DNA from: Bacteroidota bacterium
GTDB lineage: Bacteria > Bacteroidota > Bacteroidia > UBA4408
DNA: 64,000 nt
Assembly: GCA_963169745.1 (NCBI GenBank)
Contig: CAUJCU010000002.1
Span: forward strand, 186,001-250,000
Direction of reading: 5' to 3'
How positions within the stretch are numbered: the first letter of the stretch is position 1; every line of letters begins with the position of its first letter. The position numbers were made by a program, and so were the translations under genes. Positions 25,874 through 33,989 of this stretch are shown piece after piece. A model generated the notes under the pieces. It had not been told where the DNA came from, did not search any database, and saw only the letters and a program-made list of their open reading frames with translations.

Positions 25874-26314
25874 ATGAAAATAAAAATAACAATAACGCTG
25901 TTTCTTTCATTCTTCCTTTTTGCAACCATCCCTACCTTTGCTCAAAAAGGAAAAAAAGACAAGCCTCTTGATGGACTTACCTTTACTGCTACTTTAACAA
26001 CAGAAGCATCAGCCAAACCTACGAAGCCTTTAAGTGATGAAATATCATTTAAAGGAGATAAAATAAAGTCAAAAACTATGGATGATAAATATAAGTTTAA
26101 GTCTGGAACTTATACCGCCACCATCGATTCTTCAAATGCCGAGGAAGTAGTTATAACTTTTGATGCCGTTATGAAAGGTGAAACGAAAGATGATGTTCTT
26201 ACTTGGCACGGCACAATTACAGATGAAGATATAGAAGGGAATGCCATTTGGACTAAAAAAGGAAAAACAAAAAAGAGTTTTGCCGTAACTGGAATTCTGA
26301 AAAAGAAGAAATAA
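25874..26314 (+). CDS. Small secreted protein of unknown function
   Basis: A 146-residue protein with a clear signal peptide (residues 1-23, ending TFAQ). The mature part is rich in Lys, Asp and Thr, ends in a basic tail (LKKKK), and has alternating short strands (FTATLTTEA, TYTATIDSS, EVVITFDAVM, TWHGTITDED) suggesting a small beta barrel or sandwich. I do not recognise the family. It has its own promoter and terminator, so it is a single-gene unit. Confidence 0.75.
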   Translation: MKIKITITLFLSFFLFATIPTFAQKGKKDKPLDGLTFTATLTTEASAKPTKPLSDEISFKGDKIKSKTMDDKYKFKSGTYTATIDSSNAEEVVITFDAVMKGETKDDVLTWHGTITDEDIEGNAIWTKKGKTKKSFAVTGILKKKK

Positions 26315-26335
26315 TAATTTTTAAAATAATTCAAG

Positions 26336-26366
26336 AAACCAGCTCTTAATAGGCTGGTTTTTTTTA
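26336..26366 (+). terminator. Rho-independent terminator
   Basis: AAACCAGC pairs with GCTGGTTT (8 bp) over a 9-nt loop, followed by a run of T. Confidence 0.9.
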
Positions 26367-26400
26367 TTTTATAAAAGCACTACTGCCATATATTAATTTA

Positions 26401-26408
26401 TAAATTTG
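26401..26408 (+). promoter_or_regulatory. -7 element of the yicC-gmk unit
   Basis: TAAATTTG lies 23 nt before the ATG at 26432. Confidence 0.45.
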
Positions 26409-26431
26409 CCAACAATAAATTTCAGCGTAAA

Positions 26432-27304
26432 ATGCAAACAATGTCAATGACCGGATATGGAAAAAGTAAAACCCATATAAACCATAAAGTTTTGTTAGCA
26501 GAGTTTCGGTCGGTAAACAGCAAGCAACTTGATTTGAATATTCGTTTACCCTTGTCATTGCGTCATAAAGAGCAAGAATTTAGAGCGTTGGTAAGTGACA
26601 CCGTTGAGCGCGGTAAGGTTGACTTATTTTTAAATTTTGAAAGTGAGTCAAACGAAAGACGTAATACTTTTAACAAACAACTAGCTTTAAAATATTATCA
26701 AGAATTACAACAATTTGCTCTTGAAACTAAAAGTAAAAAAGAACATTTACTTCCTTTGGTTTTTAATATGCCCGATGTGTTTACACAAGAAACAAATAAT
26801 ATTGACAGTAAAGAATGGAATAAAATTAAAACACTTGTTCAAAACGCCCTGAAAGACTTTAATGCGTTTAGAAAAGCTGAAGGACTAAGTATTGGTAAGG
26901 AGATTGCGGGTCGTATTAAAATTATATTATCACTTTTAACTAAGGTAGATCAAGCCGATAAATTACGCCTTACTGTTTTAAAAGAGCGTATTCGTAAAAA
27001 TATAAATGCAGTGGTACCTTCGGCCAAAACAAATAAAAATCGTTTTGAAGAAGAACTCATTTATTATATCGAAAAAATGGATATTACTGAAGAAAAAGTA
27101 CGATTAAAAACACACTGTACTTATTTTTTAGAAACTATGAAAGAAAAATCATCAGGCCGAAAATTGGGATTTATTTCACAGGAAATTGGGCGTGAGATTA
27201 ATACTATAGGCTCTAAAGCTAACGATGCCGACATCCAAAAAACAGTAGTCCAAATGAAAGATGAACTGGAAAAAGTAAAAGAACAATTGATGAATGTTTT
27301 ATAA
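26432..27304 (+). CDS. YicC family endoribonuclease
   Basis: A 290-residue protein with the family opening MSMTGYGKS near the start, the EFRSVNSKQLDLNIRLP strand, and a C-terminal half with ETMKEKSSGRKLGFISQEIG and the final helix REINTIGSKAND. E. coli YicC is reported to be an RNase that acts on RyhB and related RNAs. The gene is next to gmk (8 nt), a widely conserved pairing. Start: ATG at 26432, two codons before a second ATG. Confidence 0.93.
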   Translation: MQTMSMTGYGKSKTHINHKVLLAEFRSVNSKQLDLNIRLPLSLRHKEQEFRALVSDTVERGKVDLFLNFESESNERRNTFNKQLALKYYQELQQFALETKSKKEHLLPLVFNMPDVFTQETNNIDSKEWNKIKTLVQNALKDFNAFRKAEGLSIGKEIAGRIKIILSLLTKVDQADKLRLTVLKERIRKNINAVVPSAKTNKNRFEEELIYYIEKMDITEEKVRLKTHCTYFLETMKEKSSGRKLGFISQEIGREINTIGSKANDADIQKTVVQMKDELEKVKEQLMNVL

Positions 27305-27312
27305 AATGCACA

Positions 27313-27885
27313 ATGACACAAAAAGGGAAACTAATTATTTTTTCAGCCCCTTCGGGTGCCGGTAAAACAACCATAGTACATCATATATTAAGTCAGTTTA
27401 AAGAGATTCAATTTTCTGTTTCAGCTTGTAGTCGAAAAAAGAGAGCTGGGGAGAAAGATGGGAAAGATTATTATTTTATAGGTATTAAAGAGTTTAAACA
27501 AAAAATAGCTGAAGATGCTTTTGTAGAGTGGGAGGAAGTTTATGAAAATCACTTTTATGGTACACTTAAAAAAGAAGTTGAAAGAATCTGGAGAAGTGGC
27601 CACCACGTTATTTTCGATGTTGATGTAGTTGGGGGTCTAAATTTGAAACGCTTTTATGGCGATAAAGCTCTAGCGATATTCGTAAAAGCTCCATCTATAA
27701 AAGATTTGGAAGAAAGATTAAGACAAAGAGATTCTGAAACTCCCGAAAGTATTGCCCGCAGAATGGCTAAAGCCGAAAAAGAAATGGCCTATGCTTCTGA
27801 ATTTGATTATGTGCTGATGAATGATGATATGCAACATGCCTTTTCAGATGCTGAAAAATTAATTGCCGATTTTATCTATGCCTAA
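27313..27885 (+). CDS. gmk: Guanylate kinase
   Basis: A 190-residue nucleotide kinase that phosphorylates GMP to GDP. P-loop SAPSGAGKTT is at residues 11-20. GMP-binding residues are in SACSRKKRAGEKDGKDYYF, and the lid is around RLRQRDSETPESIARRM. Length is normal. It is co-transcribed with yicC. The stop overlaps the stop of the convergent flippase gene by 2 nt. Confidence 0.96.
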   Translation: MTQKGKLIIFSAPSGAGKTTIVHHILSQFKEIQFSVSACSRKKRAGEKDGKDYYFIGIKEFKQKIAEDAFVEWEEVYENHFYGTLKKEVERIWRSGHHVIFDVDVVGGLNLKRFYGDKALAIFVKAPSIKDLEERLRQRDSETPESIARRMAKAEKEMAYASEFDYVLMNDDMQHAFSDAEKLIADFIYA

Positions 27886-29324
27886 GTGCTAAATTCTTTT
27901 TTTAAGCTTTTAAAATTAATTACTCTTAAGGAGAGCGCCACCAAAACAAAGCCAAGCGAACAAATAAGAGCTGCCGGCAATAAAGCACTCACAAAAATAT
28001 TAGTGATATACACAAGTATTATAGCACTTAAAACAAATACAAGAAGAGCTGCTAAATAACGCCAGTTTATTTGAAACCGAAAAACATATTGTGATACAAC
28101 TACCTGAAACAGGGCTGTTAATCCTTGAGTAATAATACTGCTGTAAGCACTGCCTTCGGCCTTGTAATAAGGTATTAATGCAAAGTTAAGTATAATATTC
28201 AATAACATTCCTGAAGCTGCCATATAATTTAATGTTTTAAGGTTACCATTTGCAGTTAACAATGTTCCAAATACATAAGTTGTTGAAACAAAAACAAAGC
28301 ATATCATAAGTGATGAAAACACCGGTGCTGACTCATCGGTATGATGATGATAAAGCAAAGTCATAATTTTGTGGCTATACTGAAATGAGAAAATAGCAAC
28401 CCCGGTTGAAAGAACAAACAATATTGAGAACGATAGTCGAACTAAATCTTCAACAGTATGTTGTAATTTTATCATACGTGAAAATAAAGGGAGCAATAAT
28501 CCAGCAAAAAGATAAGCTATCATGTTGGCCGCATCAAGCAAACGATAGGCAGAGGCATAAATGGCCGATTGTTCTTTCCCATCGGGAAGTAAACGTTCTA
28601 ACATTACGGCATCAATTCGATTGTAAAAAGTCATTAATAGGATCAGAATTGCATAAGGATAACTCTTCTTTAAAATCATTAAGAAAAATGTAGTGCTCCA
28701 TTTTAACCTCTTAAGATTGGCTTTTCTGAACACTAATATCAAACAGATAGCTACTGTTAAAATATAAGCACTTGTTTGACTGTATATATACCATTCAATT
28801 TTAAAAGGATTCTGGCTGTTCGAAATACCACCCCATAGCAGCATGCTGCAAATAAAAATCATAATAACACGATCCAGTACAGAAATAATACTGTCCGTTT
28901 TAAACAGATGCAAGCCAGCTAAATTGCTCCTTAAATACAAAATAAAAGAAGCTAAAAATTGGTTCAAACCCATAATTAGCAGAAGCTTTAACTCATACCC
29001 CTTATAACCAATAAGGAACCCTGTAAATAAGGTTACCATTAAATAAACTAATGCCAACAACAAGCGAAGTATTACAATACCCGAAAGATGTTTGCCAAGA
29101 AGATGATTGTTTTGGGCTATGTTTTTATTATTGAAATTAGTAATCCCAAAATCAAGAAATATGTTGAATAAAAAAGAAAAATTGAATAAAGCATAAAATA
29201 AGCCATAATCAGCTGGGGTTACCGTGTTTTGTACTGCACGGTCAATCCCCAATATCCAAAAAGGCTTGATAAGCAAATTAAGAAGCAGCAACAAAGCCAA
29301 ATTGGTAATAAATTTCTTTTGCAT
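27882..29324 (-). CDS. Polysaccharide flippase, MATE/MOP superfamily
   Basis: A 480-residue polytopic protein with about twelve to fourteen membrane spans. The opening (TNLALLLLLNLLIKPFWILG then a hydrophobic span with DYGLFYALFNFSFLF) and the central YPYAILILLMTFYNRIDAVM segment are typical of Wzx-like polysaccharide exporters. It would flip a lipid-linked glycan across the inner membrane; which one cannot be seen, since no glycosyltransferase cluster adjoins it. Confidence 0.85.
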   Translation of the reverse strand: MQKKFITNLALLLLLNLLIKPFWILGIDRAVQNTVTPADYGLFYALFNFSFLFNIFLDFGITNFNNKNIAQNNHLLGKHLSGIVILRLLLALVYLMVTLFTGFLIGYKGYELKLLLIMGLNQFLASFILYLRSNLAGLHLFKTDSIISVLDRVIMIFICSMLLWGGISNSQNPFKIEWYIYSQTSAYILTVAICLILVFRKANLKRLKWSTTFFLMILKKSYPYAILILLMTFYNRIDAVMLERLLPDGKEQSAIYASAYRLLDAANMIAYLFAGLLLPLFSRMIKLQHTVEDLVRLSFSILFVLSTGVAIFSFQYSHKIMTLLYHHHTDESAPVFSSLMICFVFVSTTYVFGTLLTANGNLKTLNYMAASGMLLNIILNFALIPYYKAEGSAYSSIITQGLTALFQVVVSQYVFRFQINWRYLAALLVFVLSAIILVYITNIFVSALLPAALICSLGFVLVALSLRVINFKSLKKEFST

Positions 29325-29418
29325 CTACTTTTTGTGAGGCCTTATGTCATACTCTTAATATGCTCCTATTTATTGGTGTAAAAAATGTTGAAAGAAGTTC
29401 ATTCTAACATTTGCTTGT

Positions 29419-30366
29419 TTAATGCAATCCTTTATTCGCCAAGAAACGCTCCGCATCAATAGCAGCCATACATCCGCTTCCGGCTGCTGTAACTGCCTGT
29501 CTATAAATATGATCTTGCACATCTCCACAAGCAAACACCCCTTCAATATTAGTATGCGTACTGTCGAGGCGTGTAATAATATACCCATTCTTGTCCATTT
29601 CTAAGTAAGGCTTAAAAACTTTTGAGTTCGGTTCATGACCAATGGCCACAAAAAAACCGGTAATATCCAAAATACGTTCTTTATTGTTTAATGTGTTCAA
29701 AACTTTAACTCCGGTTACACCTTGTTCTCCTAGTATTTCAACCGTAGTGTGATTGTATAAAATTTCAATGTTAGGGGTATTGGTTACACGATGTTGCATT
29801 GCTTTTGATGCTCTCATTTCATCTCTTCGAACTATCATATAAACTTTACGGCACAACTTAGACAAATAAGATGCCTCTTCAGCCGCAGTATCACCAGCGC
29901 CAACTATAGCTACATCTTGACCACGAAAGAAAAACCCATCACATACTGCACAGGCAGAAACTCCAAAGCCATTCAATTTTTGCTCACTGGGTAAACCTAA
30001 CCATTTGGCCGAAGCTCCGGTAGCAATTATAACAGTATTAGCCTCAACAACTTTATTTTCGTCAATTGTAACCCTATGCGGAAAACTACTAAAATCAACA
30101 GAAGTAGCTGTTCCCCATCGTATTTCAGTACCAAAGCGCTCAGCTTGTTTCTTTAAATCTTCCATCATTTCGGGGCCCTGTGTTCCTTCTGGATAACCCG
30201 GAAAATTTTCTACTTCAGTAGTAATAGTAAGTTGGCCACCCGGTTGTAAACCCTGATAAATAATGGGCTTCAAATCAGCACGAGCTGCATATATAGCCGC
30301 AGTATATCCGGCAGGACCAGAACCAATAATCAAACATTTAATTTTTTCTATTTCTGTATGTTCCAT
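29419..30366 (-). CDS. trxB: Thioredoxin-disulfide reductase
   Basis: A 315-residue flavoprotein which uses NADPH to reduce thioredoxin. FAD motif GSGPAGYTAA at residues 16-25, redox-active pair Cys139-Cys142 in ACAVCDG, NADPH motif GAGDTAAEEA, and the closing GVFACGDVQDHIYRQAVTAAGSG. The start is taken as the ATG at 30366 (MEHTEIEKIK), not a TTG 30 nt upstream, because a -7 box lies between the two and because the FAD motif should start near residue 12-16. It is a single-gene unit. Confidence 0.94.
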   Translation of the reverse strand: MEHTEIEKIKCLIIGSGPAGYTAAIYAARADLKPIIYQGLQPGGQLTITTEVENFPGYPEGTQGPEMMEDLKKQAERFGTEIRWGTATSVDFSSFPHRVTIDENKVVEANTVIIATGASAKWLGLPSEQKLNGFGVSACAVCDGFFFRGQDVAIVGAGDTAAEEASYLSKLCRKVYMIVRRDEMRASKAMQHRVTNTPNIEILYNHTTVEILGEQGVTGVKVLNTLNNKERILDITGFFVAIGHEPNSKVFKPYLEMDKNGYIITRLDSTHTNIEGVFACGDVQDHIYRQAVTAAGSGCMAAIDAERFLANKGLH

Positions 30367-30384
30367 AGTTTTAATTTTATATTG

Positions 30385-30392
30385 CAAATATA
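30385..30392 (-). promoter_or_regulatory. -7 element of trxB
   Basis: On the minus strand TATATTTG, ending 18 nt before the ATG at 30366. Predicted leader is about 13 nt. Confidence 0.55.
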
Positions 30393-30555
30393 GCAATTAC
30401 TTCCTTTTATCTTATCTGCTTTTACCCCCATTCAATAGGCTAAATCACATAATAGAATCAATTGCTAACCAATAAAAATAGCTTATTGTCTTTATTCAAA
30501 ATAAAAGGTATTAAACAGGTCATATATAGTATATTTAATATTGAAAGTGTTTTTT

Positions 30556-30563
30556 TATCTTTG
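30556..30563 (+). promoter_or_regulatory. -7 element of the acyltransferase pair
   Basis: TATCTTTG ends 16 nt before the ATG at 30580 and lies downstream of an in-frame TTG at 30541, which rules that codon out as a start. Confidence 0.55.
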
Positions 30564-30579
30564 CCATTATGATGTACTT

Positions 30580-31461
30580 ATGAAAGATGCTGAAAAAAAT
30601 GCTTCTGAGGATCTAAAGCAAAGTGAAGTCAAAGCTTTTGTTGATGTAGAAAAAGTTATTGCCGAAAAAAATCCGGCTCTTTTAAAAACCTTACCTCGTT
30701 TTATCATTTCATATATTAAACGTGTTCTACATCAGGATCAAATAAACGCTTTTATTATTCGAAATGGTCATTTATACGAACTTGATTTTATTGCTAAAAT
30801 TATAGAAGAGTTTGGGGCAAACATTCATGTACATGGGCTTGAAAATATTCCAGAAAAAGGAGGAGCAGTTATTGCTTCCAACCATCCTTTGGGAGGACTT
30901 GATGCCATGGCTTTAATGCATGGATTAAGCAAAAAACGAAAAGACATGAAATTTATTGTTAACGATATACTCTTGTCTTTTAAGAATCTTAAAGGTGTTT
31001 TTATACCCGTTAATAAACATGGGCGCAGTGGAATAGAAAGTGTAAAAATGATTAATGAACAATTTGCTTCTGAGGCTTTAACTCTAGTGTTTCCGGCAGG
31101 CCTGGTTTCACGTAAACAAAAAGGGGGAATTATTAAAGATTTAGAGTGGAAGAAAAGTTTTATAACTAAAGCAAAAAAATACCATCGAGATATTATTCCG
31201 GTATTTATTGACGGATATAACAGCAATTTTTTTTACAATTTATCGCGCTGGCGAAAACGATTAGGAGTTTCGGCCAATATTGAAATGTTTTATTTAATGG
31301 ATGAAATGTATAAGCAACAAAATAAAGATATATATATTTACATTGGAAAACCGATTTCATATACCACTTTTAATCAAAGTAACACTGACGAACATTGGGC
31401 TAACATTGTTAAAGAAAAAGTATATAAACTGGCGGTAAATAATCTGGATACTAAAAAGTAA
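30580..31461 (+). CDS. Lysophospholipid-type O-acyltransferase (GlsA/OlsA-like)
   Basis: A 293-residue acyltransferase. The HX4D-type motif is in ASNHPLGGLDAMAL, and the FPAG motif is in LTLVFPAGLVSRK, where family members have the acceptor-phosphate site. The middle (KFIVNDILLSFKNLKGVFIPVN) agrees with the PlsC fold. It stands 6 nt upstream of a GNAT N-acyltransferase. The same pair in Bacteroides thetaiotaomicron (GlsA and GlsB) makes glycine lipids, and OlsA/OlsB make ornithine lipids. This enzyme would add the second, ester-linked acyl chain. The amino acid head group is not decided by sequence. Confidence 0.82.
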   Translation: MKDAEKNASEDLKQSEVKAFVDVEKVIAEKNPALLKTLPRFIISYIKRVLHQDQINAFIIRNGHLYELDFIAKIIEEFGANIHVHGLENIPEKGGAVIASNHPLGGLDAMALMHGLSKKRKDMKFIVNDILLSFKNLKGVFIPVNKHGRSGIESVKMINEQFASEALTLVFPAGLVSRKQKGGIIKDLEWKKSFITKAKKYHRDIIPVFIDGYNSNFFYNLSRWRKRLGVSANIEMFYLMDEMYKQQNKDIYIYIGKPISYTTFNQSNTDEHWANIVKEKVYKLAVNNLDTKK

Positions 31462-31467
31462 AAACTC

Positions 31468-32400
31468 ATGAAACCTATAATTGCACCAATTGATAAAAGT
31501 TTGATAAAAAAAGAGCTTAATGAATTACGTTTTGTTAGGAATACCAATAATGGCAACAATAAAATTTATATTGTAAGCCATCATGACTCGCCCCATACTA
31601 TGCTTGAAATTGGAAGACTTCGTGAGCTTACCTTTAGAGCAGCGGGAGGAGGTACAGGTAAGGACTGCGATATTGATCATTTTGATACAGACCCAGTATG
31701 TTATAAGCAGCTCCTAGTGTGGAATCCTGAAGAAGAAGAATTTGTTGGGGGTTATCGTTTTATTCGGTGTGCTGATGTTATTGATTACAACAAACAAGAA
31801 GTTAAACTGGCTACTTCTGGTTTATTTGATTTTAGTCCTAAGTTTATTTCCGATTATATGCCTAAAACCATTGAGCTTGGTCGTTCTTTTGTACAGCCTA
31901 AATATCAACCAGGTGTTGACTCACGTAAAGGTTTATTTGCCTTAGACAATATATGGGATGGTTTAGGTAGTTTAGTAGTTGATAATCCTGATGTGGCCTA
32001 TTTTTTTGGAAAAGTTACCATGTATCTTAATTTTAATAAAGAAGCACGTGATATGATTTTGTACTTCCTGAATACATTTTTTCCAGATCCGGAAAAATTA
32101 ATGGTTCCGTTTCACCCTTTATATATAAACACTCCAAAAGAGCAATTAGATTCGCTTTTTAAAGGTTTAGATTATAAAGAAGCTTTTAAAGTTCTTAATA
32201 CTAACGTCCGTGCATTAGGCGAAAATATTCCTCCTTTGGTAAATATTTATATGAATCTTTCGCCAACAATGAAAACTTTTGGGACTTCATTAAATAAAAA
32301 CTTCGGAGAAGTTGAAGAAACAGGTATTTTAATTACCGTAAAAGATACCTATCCGGCAAAAATGGAGCGTCACATAAATTCTTATAAGAAAAATACATAA
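31468..32400 (+). CDS. GNAT-type N-acyltransferase (GlsB/OlsB-like)
   Basis: A 310-residue protein of the hemolysin-like acyltransferase group. The core is EIGRLRELTFRAAGGGTGKD, DIDHFD and VGGYRFIRCAD, followed by TIELGRSFVQPKYQ, where the conserved Arg/Phe contacts the acyl carrier. It would attach a 3-hydroxy fatty acid to the amino group of an amino acid, the first step in glycine- or ornithine-lipid synthesis. It lies 6 nt after the O-acyltransferase and its stop shares one base with the engB start (TAATG). The pairing is the strongest evidence for function. Confidence 0.82.
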   Translation: MKPIIAPIDKSLIKKELNELRFVRNTNNGNNKIYIVSHHDSPHTMLEIGRLRELTFRAAGGGTGKDCDIDHFDTDPVCYKQLLVWNPEEEEFVGGYRFIRCADVIDYNKQEVKLATSGLFDFSPKFISDYMPKTIELGRSFVQPKYQPGVDSRKGLFALDNIWDGLGSLVVDNPDVAYFFGKVTMYLNFNKEARDMILYFLNTFFPDPEKLMVPFHPLYINTPKEQLDSLFKGLDYKEAFKVLNTNVRALGENIPPLVNIYMNLSPTMKTFGTSLNKNFGEVEETGILITVKDTYPAKMERHINSYKKNT

Positions 32401-33014
32401 TGCCCCTTCATATTCATGATGCCCGTTTTTTGGTTAGTAATACTTCTTACCTGAAGTGTCCGGAAGCTCAATATCCGGAGTATGCTTTTATTGGGCGAAG
32501 CAACGTAGGTAAGTCATCTTTAATAAATATGCTTGTAAATAAGCAAGGTTTGGCTAAAACTTCGGCAAAACCCGGGAAAACACAATTAATTAATCATTTT
32601 ATTATTAATGAAAAAAATAAGCCTTGGTATTTGGTTGACTTACCGGGTTATGGATATGCAAAAACATCTAAAAGCAGCGCACATCAATGGAGTAAATTTA
32701 CTATTGATTATTTAGTAAGAAGAAAGAATTTATTATGTGTTTTTTTACTGGTTGACAGCAGACACGAACCTCAAAAAATTGACTTGGAATTTATGATTTG
32801 GATGGTTCAAAATCAACTTGCATTTTGTCTTGTTTTTACCAAAACCGATAAGTTGAAAAAAACACAATTAAAAAGTTTTTTAGCTGCCTATAAAAAACAA
32901 CTTTTAGAACTTTGGGAAGAGTTGCCTCCTATATTTATTACCTCATCTGAGAAAAAAATAGGAAGAGATGAAATTCTTTCATTTATAGAAGATACCAATA
33001 AGATTATTCCATAA
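32400..33014 (+). CDS. engB: Ribosome biogenesis GTPase YsxC/EngB
   Basis: A 204-residue small GTPase required for 50S assembly. G1 is GRSNVGKSS at residues 32-40; G3 is DLPGYGYAK; G4 is TKTDKLKK; and G5 is the SSEKK segment. Length is as expected. It overlaps the upstream N-acyltransferase gene by 1 nt, so ends the acyltransferase operon. Confidence 0.94.
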   Translation: MPLHIHDARFLVSNTSYLKCPEAQYPEYAFIGRSNVGKSSLINMLVNKQGLAKTSAKPGKTQLINHFIINEKNKPWYLVDLPGYGYAKTSKSSAHQWSKFTIDYLVRRKNLLCVFLLVDSRHEPQKIDLEFMIWMVQNQLAFCLVFTKTDKLKKTQLKSFLAAYKKQLLELWEELPPIFITSSEKKIGRDEILSFIEDTNKIIP

Positions 33015-33046
33015 AAATAATCAATCTTCACATTGCCCCTAATTTT

Positions 33047-33922
33047 TTAGTACTTCCCTCCTGATGTACCTATATTCTCAATAGGATGCCAAGTAGTTTT
33101 AATTTCTTGTGCTTCTAAAATAAAATATGGATTAGGTTCATCAAAATTATGTGGATTGTGCAACAATACCCTTTTTACATTTTGTACTCCAAGCTCTTGT
33201 ATTGATTTCATAACAAGCTCATCATTCCCATAATAAACAAGAGCATTCACATCCATGTGGCTGGCAAAATGACTCTGCAACTCACTTAATTTCCCCGTTA
33301 AAATATTAACCACCCCTCCGGGTACATCAGAAGCATGAATAACTTCTGCTAGTGTTACAGCACATAAGGGCTTAACCTCAGAAGCCAATACAACACAAGT
33401 ATTCCCTCCGGCAATAACCGGAGCTATTGCACTTACTATTCCAGTAAGGCTGCTTTTAACAGGAGCAAGAATACCCACTACACCGGTAGGTTCAGGAACT
33501 GAAAAATTAAAATGAGAACTGGATACTGGGTTAATTGTTCCAAATATTTGTTGGTATTTGTCACACCATCCTGCATAATATACCCATATATCAATAGCCG
33601 TATTTACTTCACTTTCGGCTGCTCTCGGCTTGTTTCCCTGCATTACGAGTTCCTGTATAAATTGAAGTTTGCGGGTTTCAAGCATTTCAGCAATACGATA
33701 TAATATTTGCGAACGATTAAATGCGGCTCGGCCACTCCATGACGAAAAAGCACCACGTGCAGCTACTACGGCATTTCTAAAGTCCTTTCTGGACGACAGG
33801 CATACATTAGCTATAAGCTTACCTGATTGGTTCAATAAAGGATAGTATCTGCCACTCTCGGTACGCGGAAATGCTCCGCCAATATATATTTTATACGTTT
33901 TCAATATTTCTAATCTATCCAT
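33047..33922 (-). CDS. Half-length aldehyde dehydrogenase homologue (pseudoenzyme)
   Basis: A 291-residue ALDH-fold protein, about 60 percent of normal length. The N-terminal part aligns well (YIGGAFPRTESGRYYPLLN, then the GVVGILAPVKSS nucleotide loop, where active enzymes have GQIIPWNFP). It stops shortly after the segment matching the catalytic Glu, and the catalytic Cys loop is absent. The end is ENIGTSGGKY, and an in-frame stop follows; nothing suggests a frameshift. It lies 67 nt after a complete ALDH gene. ALDH16 proteins consist of a catalytic ALDH plus a second, shorter Cys-less ALDH domain, so this looks like a separate gene for that second domain. Confidence 0.75.
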   Translation of the reverse strand: MDRLEILKTYKIYIGGAFPRTESGRYYPLLNQSGKLIANVCLSSRKDFRNAVVAARGAFSSWSGRAAFNRSQILYRIAEMLETRKLQFIQELVMQGNKPRAAESEVNTAIDIWVYYAGWCDKYQQIFGTINPVSSSHFNFSVPEPTGVVGILAPVKSSLTGIVSAIAPVIAGGNTCVVLASEVKPLCAVTLAEVIHASDVPGGVVNILTGKLSELQSHFASHMDVNALVYYGNDELVMKSIQELGVQNVKRVLLHNPHNFDEPNPYFILEAQEIKTTWHPIENIGTSGGKY

Positions 33923-33989
33923 GACTTGTTTGTTATTTATGAAGATTAAACTTTACAGAAGTAATTATTATAAAAATAAAGCATTTTAT

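Noticed and set aside
30541-30579. TTG start for the O-acyltransferase
   Set aside because: A TATCTTTG -7 box lies between this codon and the ATG at 30580, so the codon would not be transcribed.
33047-33922. Short ALDH as a frameshifted pseudogene
   Set aside because: The region upstream of 33047 in the reading direction contains no remaining ALDH C-terminal sequence in other frames, and the protein has a distinct tail. A functional half protein is more likely.
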